From contig CAYRYU010000015.1 of the NCBI GenBank assembly GCA_964428355.1, positions 1 to 64,000 of the forward strand: a DNA stretch of 64,000 nucleotides, in the 5' to 3' direction. Below the pieces are notes generated by a model. The model searched no databases. It worked only from the letters and a program-made list of their open reading frames with translations, and was not told the DNA's origin. The stretch is from CAYRYU01 sp964428355. GTDB taxonomy: Bacteria; Muiribacteriota; Ozemobacteria; Ozemobacterales; Ozemobacteraceae. Shown here one piece after another: positions 25,813 through 32,392 of the stretch. Both the position numbers and the translations under genes were made by a program. How positions within the stretch are numbered: position 1 is the first letter of the stretch; each line of letters starts with the position of its first letter.

Positions 25813-25828
25813 GACGTTGCACAACGTC
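25813..25828. repeat. Perfect palindrome, operator-like
   Basis: GACGTTG and CAACGTC are separated by CA (16 bp in total). It lies about 95 bp upstream of the rhomboid start and next to the decayed copy. Length and symmetry suit a dimeric repressor, but the regulator is unknown. Part of it is also in a motif shared with the region near 32306. Confidence 0.4.
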
Positions 25829-25850
25829 GCACGGAACCATCAAGAGAGGC

Positions 25851-25934
25851 CCGGATCACTGGCGTTCGAGATGGGTGCATTTCGTCTCATAGGGGGTGAA
25901 TCCTCCTCCCCTCAATTTCCCCAAAGCCAAGGCC
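25851..25934 (-). pseudogene. Decayed duplicate of the rhomboid gene's 5' end
   Basis: On the minus strand the segment reads I-H-P-L-stop-D-E-M-HPSRTPVIR where the live gene reads MIPLRDDQHPSRTPVITW. The ATG is lost and a TGA replaces the Arg codon. The leader is recognisable as well (GAGGGGAGGAGGA for GAGGTGAAGAGAA). The match ends shortly after codon 17, so only the gene start was copied, or the rest has eroded or been deleted. Confidence 0.55.
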
Positions 25935-26153
25935 CAATCACAGTCAAAGAGTCTTTCCGATTGGCATTCCAAATCTCCCGGAATTCCGGAAGAATCGAAA
26001 AAGCCGGTCTCGACTGCCGAAGTGCGTGCAGGAAGATCTGGCCCTTCGAAATGACCGATTCCTGGCAAGCGCTCAGATAGGCCCCTGAAAAGGGAATTCA
26101 AGGTTCAATGCGCATGGGTTTTTCCTGCCTATTTCTCGAAAGAGTTTCCCGCC

Positions 26154-26393
26154 CTACCACCCTGACCCTCCGTTGTCATGCTGGTGGAATGCGTCGCACC
26201 CATTGGAGGGAGCAACAGCCAAGACAGGGCCGCCCTCATCTTCCAGGCACTGCGAAATGGCGGCCAGACAGACATTGGCCGTGAGGCCGGGGTGACTGAC
26301 AAAGTCGTCGAGCTGCGGGCCCTTCGCGATCCCGCCGACCCGCAGACCGGTGATCTCCGCCTCGACAATCCCGAATCGAAAACCCTGGAAGAG
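26154..26393 (-). pseudogene. Open frame without a start, possible gene remnant
   Basis: The frame between a TGA (26394-26396) and a TAG codes for 79 residues with a protein-like composition: FGIVEAEITGLRVGGIAKG, HPGLTANVCLAAISQCLEDE and GGPVLAVAPSNGCDAF. It has no ATG, GTG or TTG near its beginning and no ribosome binding site. It continues the direction of the importer operon and begins 129 bp after its last stop. A plus-strand ORF (26178-26441) in the mirrored codon register is probably its shadow. I do not recognise the family. Confidence 0.25.
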
Positions 26394-26521
26394 TCAATCC
26401 GGGCCGGCCTAGGAACGGGCTGTTTTGGCCATCGAGGTTGACCCCGATGCGAATCAGGATGGAGTCCAGGGGTCCGGGGATGGTAGACCATCCCGCTCGG
26501 TCGAAACGCGACGAAAGGCCA

Positions 26522-27346
26522 CTACTTTACAGCTCCCGCCAAGAGCCCCTGGACAATCGCCCGTTGACAGGCCATCACTAGAAGGGCAAGGGGAAGGGAG
26601 GCCAGGACCGAAGCAGCCATGATCTGGCCCCACGGCATCTCGCCATGAAGGCCCTGAAACAGGGCAAGACCCACCGGAAGGGTCTGGGCCTGATGGTCCA
26701 CGGTCAACAGAAGAGCGAATAAAAACTCGTTACAGCAGGCGATGAAGACCAGCAGGAAACTCGAAAAGAAACCGGGGGCCGCCAACGGCAGGATCACCCG
26801 GCGGAGAATGGTCAGACGATCCGCCCCATCCACCAGGGCTGCTTCGTCCAGAGCCCGCGGAATCTGGGAAAAGGTGCTGATATTGATCCACAATGCCAGG
26901 GGGATGGTCCAGGCCACGTAGGGAAAGAACAGGGCCAGGGTGGTGTTGATAAGCCCGACCCGGGCGAACCAGGAAAACAGCGCTCCGACAAGACTGATCT
27001 GGGGAAACATCGACAAGGCCAGGATTCCCAAAGGGATCGAGACTCTTCCAGGGAAATCCATCCGGGACACGGCGTAGGCGGCCAAACCAGCGACGGTGGT
27101 GGCCACCAGGGCGGCCAAAGTCGAAACCCAGAGGGTATTGCGCAGATAGTCCATGAAATGGAGGCTCGGGCTCCCCAGGATGCCCCGATAATGTTCCAAC
27201 GTCCAGCCCCCGCCCCCAGTTGCAACAAGTTCGGGCCGTTCGGCAAGAGAAAGGGCGAGCATCCAGAGCAACGGAACAAGGACCGTTCCCAGCAGCAGCA
27301 GGACACCTACCGAAATGAAAAAGCGGCGAATCCCTCGTTCAGACAT
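26522..27346 (-). CDS. Sugar ABC importer, permease subunit (MalG-like)
   Basis: This encodes 274 residues with six membrane helices. The cytoplasmic coupling loop EAALVDGADRLTILRRVILP followed by LAAPG is the EAA motif of carbohydrate-type (CUT1) permeases. The extracytoplasmic segment between helices 1 and 2 (GGGWTLEHYRGILGSP) is also typical. It forms a heterodimer with the permease encoded 5 bp upstream and takes substrate from the lipoprotein encoded first in the operon. No ATPase gene is present here, so a shared MsmX/MalK-type ATPase encoded elsewhere must power it. Likely substrates are oligosaccharides, not specified by the sequence. Confidence 0.9.
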   Translation of the reverse strand: MSERGIRRFFISVGVLLLLGTVLVPLLWMLALSLAERPELVATGGGGWTLEHYRGILGSPSLHFMDYLRNTLWVSTLAALVATTVAGLAAYAVSRMDFPGRVSIPLGILALSMFPQISLVGALFSWFARVGLINTTLALFFPYVAWTIPLALWINISTFSQIPRALDEAALVDGADRLTILRRVILPLAAPGFFSSFLLVFIACCNEFLFALLLTVDHQAQTLPVGLALFQGLHGEMPWGQIMAASVLASLPLALLVMACQRAIVQGLLAGAVK

Positions 27347-27351
27347 TTTCT

Positions 27352-28260
27352 TCAGTCCTTCGCAAGAAGATTCTCGCGGAATCGACCGATCCGCAGATAG
27401 ACCAACGTGAATACCAGGGCGACAAGGAAGGTGATGACTGAAATGGCTGAACCGGTCCCGAAGTCGTCGTTCCCCATGGCCTCATAACCCAGAAAGGAAA
27501 GCGTCCGGGTCGACCCACCCGGACCTCCACCGGTCAAGACGTAAACCAGGTCGAACATCCGCAGCGAGTCGATGGTCCGGAAGATCACCGCGACAAGAAT
27601 GACCGGCCGCAATAGTGGAAGGGTGATGATGCGAAAACGGGTCCAGATTCCAGCTCCATCGACCCGGGCCTGCTCATACAACTCTTCTGGAATCGATTGG
27701 AGACCAGCCAGGAGAAGAAGGGCCACAAACGGCGTGGTTTTCCAGACATCTGCCGCGATGATCGCACAGAAGGCCGAGAATGAGGTTCCGAACCAGTTTA
27801 CGGGCTCCCTTACCAACCCGCTACCCAAAAGGACCGCATTGATCAGGCCATGTGAGAAGTCGTAGAGCAACCTCCAGGTCCGGGCGGAAACAATCGTTGG
27901 AATCGCCCACGGCAAAAGGAGCAGAAGCCTGAGGGCTGACCGGCCTGGAAACCTCTCGTTCAGCAGGACGGCGAACACAAGGCCCAGGGCGGTCTCTAAA
28001 AGCACCGCCACCACTGCGAAGGCCAGGGTGAATGCCATGCTGCTCCAGAAATCGGGGGTTCCAAGCATTCGGAAGAAATTGTCCAAGCCGGAGAAACGTC
28101 GGGAAAGGAACGAGACGTCCCGGAAGAAACTGTTGAATGCGGTGTCCGCAAGGGGAACGGCAACGAACAGGCCCACGAACACCAAGCAGGGAAGGAGGAA
28201 ACAAAAGGCAGTCCTTATGTCCCCCGCATCGACAGTAGGTCTTGAAGTTTCAGTTTTCAT
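27352..28260 (-). CDS. Sugar ABC importer, permease subunit (MalF-like)
   Basis: This encodes 302 residues with six membrane helices, and its ATG lies within the last codons of the binding-protein gene (11-bp overlap). The EAA loop reads YEQARVDGAGIWTRFRIITL with PLLRPVI following, the usual form for MalF/UgpA/LacF-type permeases. The N-terminus LLPCLVFVGLFVAVPLADTAF is the first helix; a large MalF-type periplasmic insertion is absent. It partners with the MalG-like subunit. Confidence 0.9.
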   Translation of the reverse strand: MKTETSRPTVDAGDIRTAFCFLLPCLVFVGLFVAVPLADTAFNSFFRDVSFLSRRFSGLDNFFRMLGTPDFWSSMAFTLAFAVVAVLLETALGLVFAVLLNERFPGRSALRLLLLLPWAIPTIVSARTWRLLYDFSHGLINAVLLGSGLVREPVNWFGTSFSAFCAIIAADVWKTTPFVALLLLAGLQSIPEELYEQARVDGAGIWTRFRIITLPLLRPVILVAVIFRTIDSLRMFDLVYVLTGGGPGGSTRTLSFLGYEAMGNDDFGTGSAISVITFLVALVFTLVYLRIGRFRENLLAKD

Positions 28261-29599
28261 AAGCTTTCCCCACGGCTTGAAATTCCCGATCCGCGCGGAT
28301 CAGGGCCTCGGCCGGAGTGATCCGACCCGCCAGGGCGGCGTTCAGGTGTTTCTGAAGGATGGCGGAAAGCTCTGAATACTGCGGCACTCCTGGCCGTGGA
28401 ACGGCACGTTCGAACGCCTCCCGGAGAGCGGAAAGACCCGGCCGCACCTTCCCAAGCTCAGGGTCGTCGTAAAGATCCATTCGACCGGGGTTCCATCCCA
28501 GGTTGATGGCGAATCGCCTCTGCGTCTCCGCCGAAACCAGCCACGATAAAAGCTTGGCAGCCTCCGTGGGGCGGTCGGAAAACCGGGAGATGGCAAGATG
28601 CCAGCCGCCGAGGGTCGAAGCCGGGCTTCCCCCTGGAAATGCGGGAAGAGGAACCATCCCGACTTTTCCGCGAACCGGGGAGTCCGCGGCCTGGTGCAGT
28701 GACCAGGCATACGGCCAATTGCGCTCGAAAAGGGCGTGACCGTTCTGGAAATGCAGCCGCACCTCCTCCTCCTTCATCTCGGTAAAGGTGTTTGGCGGCG
28801 AAACCTTGAAACGGTTGACCAGATCGGCCATGAATGTCCAAGCCCGTTCGTTGGCATGACCGAAGAGGGAGAGCGCGGCTCCCTCTCCTTGGAACCCGCC
28901 GCCAGCAGAGGACATAAACTCGAGTGCGACGCAGGAAAGCCCCTCATACTGTGCCCCCTGCCAGACAAAGCCCCAGAAATTCGGATCGGAAGACCGCTCT
29001 CCGGCCTGAACCACGCCCGCCATGGATGCAAGTTCCTCCCAGGTCGTGGGCGGAGAGGCAAAACCGTGCTTTTCCAGCAGATCCTTCCGATAGTAGAGAA
29101 GCCCCCCGTCGACATAAAGGGGAACCCCGATGGGTCGCCCCTCCCAGGTATCCGCCCTCTGGATGATCGCGGGAAAGAAGGGCTCGGTGGCGATGCCCAG
29201 ACTTCCGAGCGGCTCCAGCCACCGGGAGGCGGCAAATTGCCCGATCCAGCCCACGTCAACCAGAAGGAGATCGGGATCGGAACAGCGACCCCTCAGGGCA
29301 AGAAGGAGTGCCTGCTTCCGGGCCCCGGTGTCGGTGGTCGACCGCATGATTTCGACCCGAACGCCAGTTTTGGCCTGAAAATCCGCGAGGACCTCCTCCC
29401 ATTCGGAAATCTCCCTGGGAGCCCCCCCCAGCATGATTGTAAGCCGGGGATCGCTCCCGCAACCCGCTGTGAAAAAAGCCGCGCAAAAGACGAAAAGGGC
29501 GCACCCAAAGAAAAGCACCCAGGAAGCGGGGAAAGGTATCTTGACCACTCTGCGAGAAAGAATTCGCGGGCAGGAATTTGGGTTGAACTTTGGGTCCAC
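28250..29599 (-). CDS. Sugar ABC importer, substrate-binding lipoprotein
   Basis: This encodes 449 residues from a GTG with GGAGGAAAC 5 nt upstream. The signal peptide ends in FFTAGC, a lipobox. The mature protein is a type 1 extracellular solute-binding protein: LTIMLGGAPREISEWEEVLADF, a DLLLVDVGWIGQF strand where the family usually has DV, RPIGVPLYVDGGLLYYRKDLL, and TLGGWHLAISRFS near residue 320. These are marks of carbohydrate binders such as MalE or the trehalose/maltose protein. It heads the operon behind a strong promoter and an operator-like palindrome. Confidence 0.9.
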   Translation of the reverse strand: MDPKFNPNSCPRILSRRVVKIPFPASWVLFFGCALFVFCAAFFTAGCGSDPRLTIMLGGAPREISEWEEVLADFQAKTGVRVEIMRSTTDTGARKQALLLALRGRCSDPDLLLVDVGWIGQFAASRWLEPLGSLGIATEPFFPAIIQRADTWEGRPIGVPLYVDGGLLYYRKDLLEKHGFASPPTTWEELASMAGVVQAGERSSDPNFWGFVWQGAQYEGLSCVALEFMSSAGGGFQGEGAALSLFGHANERAWTFMADLVNRFKVSPPNTFTEMKEEEVRLHFQNGHALFERNWPYAWSLHQAADSPVRGKVGMVPLPAFPGGSPASTLGGWHLAISRFSDRPTEAAKLLSWLVSAETQRRFAINLGWNPGRMDLYDDPELGKVRPGLSALREAFERAVPRPGVPQYSELSAILQKHLNAALAGRITPAEALIRADREFQAVGKAYEN

Positions 29600-29708
29600 G
29601 GCGTTTCCTCCTCGGAAATCATTCTACCAGCGGAAACGGCTGCGGAAAACCCCTGGGAAAGAGGCGCCATCCCCACGGGCGAATGGCGGCCCGACCAATC
29701 GCGAATCC

Positions 29709-29724
29709 TTCAGGGTATCCTGAA
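29709..29724. promoter_or_regulatory. Operator-like palindrome of the sugar importer operon
   Basis: TTCAGG and CCTGAA flank GTAT. It sits just downstream of the predicted transcription start (about 29728), a place where a bound repressor would block the operon. No regulator gene is adjacent. Confidence 0.5.
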
Positions 29725-29734
29725 CCCAGATTCA

Positions 29735-29763
29735 AGAATACCCTCACGCCGAAGGACTGTCAA
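29735..29763 (-). promoter_or_regulatory. Promoter of the sugar importer operon
   Basis: On the minus strand there is a perfect TTGACA (29758-29763), a 17-bp spacer and TATTCT (29735-29740). This is the best sigma-70-type promoter I find in the window. It gives a leader of about 130 nt to the GTG at 29599. Confidence 0.75.
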
Positions 29764-29820
29764 ACCGAAAACTGTGGATTTCAACTGGCCCCTGAACTGC
29801 TCAGATTCCAGGATTCTCGA

Positions 29821-31590
29821 TCAGGCATGCCTTTGGTGCGCTTTTCCTGCCTCGGGTAGCGGCGAGATCTCGACCCTGGTCTTGGGGAGAGACTGGGGAT
29901 GGTCCTTCTGAAGCCATTCCAGGATTTTTTCCCGAACCTCGCACCTGAGATCCCATGCCTTGGATGAATCCTCCGCGCTGACCAGGGCACGGATTTCCAC
30001 CCTGCGCTCATTCGTATCGGTAACCTGAACCCCGCAAACGTCGCCATCCCAATTTGGGGATGCAGAGACTATCCTTTTCAGGGGCTCACGCATGGCCTCC
30101 ACAGGGAACGTGTAATCTACGTAAAAATAGACCGTCCCAAGGATCTTTGCTGAGGTCCTTGTCCAGTTCTGAAAGGGTTTCTCCAAAAAGAACCCGATGG
30201 GAAGGACGATCCGTCGAAGATCCCAGACCTTCACCACCACGTAGGTCAGGCTGACCTCCTCAACCCAACCCCATTCACCTTCTACGATGACAACATCTCC
30301 GATCCGCATGGGCTGGGTCAAGGCTATCTGGACGCCCGCAAGGAGGGTGCTTATCGAACGCTGGGCCGCGAACCCGACGATGATTCCGAGGACTCCCGCG
30401 GAAGCAAGGATGCTCGTTCCCAGCTGGCGAACGCTATCGAAAACCATCAGCATCATCGCAAGAGCAATGACTCCGATGACCGTCAGCAGGACTTTCTTGA
30501 GGATGTGCACCTGAGTGTAGACCTGGCGGGCAGCAAGATCCTCCTTCAGGTCAGAATCAAATGGGGCCAGCGCCCCCTTTTCGACAACCTGGACCAGTTC
30601 TATCAGAATCCATGCAATTGCTCCTATCAGGGTGATGCTTACAATGGATTGGACGAGCGAGATCGTTGTGGGAGGGAGTTTGAGAATGGGGAGGGCCAAG
30701 ATCGTCGCCAGAAAGGGCATAAAGAACCGCAGCACCCGCCCGACGAAGGGCACCAAAAGATTGTCCCAGTGGCTCGGAGTGGTATCCGCCCATTTTCGCA
30801 ACCGCAGATCCAGAACGGTGATCAGACGAAACAGGCACCAGAAGAAAGACACCAGGCCGCAAAGCTCAGCGACCTGACCTGCGGAACCGGTAATCCAGGA
30901 AAGCTCGTCAGTTTCCTCTACCTGGCTCATCAGAAAAGCAACGATGGTGAGTCCGCCATATCCCCAGAGGAAAAGGGAGAGGGGAGGCTGAATCGCCACC
31001 AAAAACGTATCGAGCCAGGATTCGGAGGCACGCGCAAGGGCTCTGAGAGTTGGTTTCTCGAACTGGAATTTTCCCATCTGTCGTCCGATAAGGCGCCTGA
31101 GGAGAAAATCGAACACCAGCAGAACCAGGAACAGGCACAACCCCAAAGCAAGTTTCAGTCGGGAGATCCCCCATAGCACTTCCCTGCGAAACCAGCTTCC
31201 CGTTCCCGTCGCAAGGCTGGCCTCAAGAACCTCCAGTTTCTTGCCGAGTTCCTGGCCAGCTTCTTGAAACCCCTCTTTCTTAAGGATGAATGGGTCGGAC
31301 TTCAACTTCGTGATATCGATCAGCTTAACACCCCCGCTTGCGTCGGCTTCCGATGTGAGAGGACTTCCCAGTGAGGCTGCCGTGGGGGTGGGGGTTGCAA
31401 TGGCAGTGGGGGTTGCCACCGATGAAATGCACAGTTCGGGGATAGAGTCTCTGGCGATTTCGCGTTTTGGTCTTTCCTGGCTCATCAAGGTGAAATGTCC
31501 ACTGAAAAGACATATCAGAACGATCATGACAAGCAGGGGCGGGCGTATCCGAACAGCGTGGGTCTTGGTTGGGGAAACTCGTGGAAACAT
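29821..31590 (-). CDS. MscS-family mechanosensitive ion channel
   Basis: This encodes 589 residues from the ATG at 31590 (GGAG upstream). A hydrophobic N-terminus is followed by a short Ala/Pro/Thr repeat (ATPTAIATPTPTA), a helical periplasmic part and several membrane helices. The conserved channel part starts near residue 395: AGVLGIIVGFAAQRSISTLL is the pore-lining helix TM3, then QPMRIGDVVIVEGEWGWVEE and the beta domain ending ILPIGFFLEKPFQNWTR. It releases solutes under membrane tension. It is larger than the 286-residue E. coli MscS because of its N-terminal half, as in YnaI/MscM-type channels. Confidence 0.9.
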   Translation of the reverse strand: MFPRVSPTKTHAVRIRPPLLVMIVLICLFSGHFTLMSQERPKREIARDSIPELCISSVATPTAIATPTPTAASLGSPLTSEADASGGVKLIDITKLKSDPFILKKEGFQEAGQELGKKLEVLEASLATGTGSWFRREVLWGISRLKLALGLCLFLVLLVFDFLLRRLIGRQMGKFQFEKPTLRALARASESWLDTFLVAIQPPLSLFLWGYGGLTIVAFLMSQVEETDELSWITGSAGQVAELCGLVSFFWCLFRLITVLDLRLRKWADTTPSHWDNLLVPFVGRVLRFFMPFLATILALPILKLPPTTISLVQSIVSITLIGAIAWILIELVQVVEKGALAPFDSDLKEDLAARQVYTQVHILKKVLLTVIGVIALAMMLMVFDSVRQLGTSILASAGVLGIIVGFAAQRSISTLLAGVQIALTQPMRIGDVVIVEGEWGWVEEVSLTYVVVKVWDLRRIVLPIGFFLEKPFQNWTRTSAKILGTVYFYVDYTFPVEAMREPLKRIVSASPNWDGDVCGVQVTDTNERRVEIRALVSAEDSSKAWDLRCEVREKILEWLQKDHPQSLPKTRVEISPLPEAGKAHQRHA

Positions 31591-32392
31591 TTTCCATTCT
31601 CCAGGGTTCTGAAAATCGGACCGAAGAGGACTAGGCACAACTAGTTTCCGCCCCCTATGGCTTCGGTTGCCTCCGGGACCTCCCTTGGAAAGGCCGGCCG
31701 GGAGAGCACCCTGTGAAAGCCACCAACTTGGAACGGCGGTTCTCGGGATCCGTCGGGGAACAACCTTATGGGCACGATCATCCCGAAAGGTCGCAATCCC
31801 CACCCGAAAAAGGGGGGGGGTGAAGTAATCTTGGTCAACCTTCAGGGACTTTTCACCGAACCCGAAAAGGATATCATGGCCTACCGGAATGGTCAAAACT
31901 TCCCACAGGTTCCCCTTCCGGACCCTCATCACCGAATTTTCCAGATCAACTCGGGGCTCATTTCCCCCTGTTGCGCCTTCCAGAGGGAAAGTCCGGGCAA
32001 TGGGATTAGGCCACGGATCGGCAGGGCAAAGGCCTACTTCGCGAGTCAAGGCGGTCTGCTCGGGGCTCTGGGAATACTGTCCTCGGGGCTACCCGTGGCC
32101 ATGCCCCCTGTTCATTAGCGGGAACATCGACCACCTGCGATATACCTACTGTTCGATTCACCGCTGGGCCGAATCTTCGGCTTCCTCCCACTTTCGAAAG
32201 AGCCAGCGTTCCTTTTCACGACAATTCCAAAAATCAGAGTTCGTACCAGGCTGAAACTCAAATCTGATAGACATTGTCTAACCCCTTAGGCAACCGTGAG
32301 AATCAGCACAGCGTCGCGCCGGACCATCACGCAAGATCAATGTCCCCGAGAACCTCCAAATCTCCGGCCCACGCCCGCCGGTGGGGACCAGT
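31591..32392. other. About 800 bp without a recognisable gene
   Basis: The region lies between the MscS gene and the end of the second cyclase gene, both minus strand. Short open frames on both strands lack ribosome binding sites. A C-rich/G-rich hairpin can form at about 31798-31822 (CCCCACCC with a G9 run, one mismatch). CTAG-GCACAA-CTAG lies near 31631. Part of the stretch at 32306-32333 resembles 25819-25842. I could not identify a known RNA, although a structured RNA would fit a region of this length. Confidence 0.45.

Larger units (their letters stand above)
25720..26521. other. About 800 bp without an intact gene
   Basis: The region lies upstream of the rhomboid gene and downstream of the sugar importer. 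It holds a perfect palindrome at 25813-25828, a decayed copy of the rhomboid 5' end at 25851-25934 and a startless open frame at 26154-26393. The many other short frames lack start sites and read as noise. It looks like a scar of gene decay. Confidence 0.55.

Noticed and set aside
26178..26441. Plus-strand ORF of 87 codons
   Set aside because: No ribosome binding site; it mirrors the codon register of the minus-strand startless frame. Neither is convincing enough to call a live gene.
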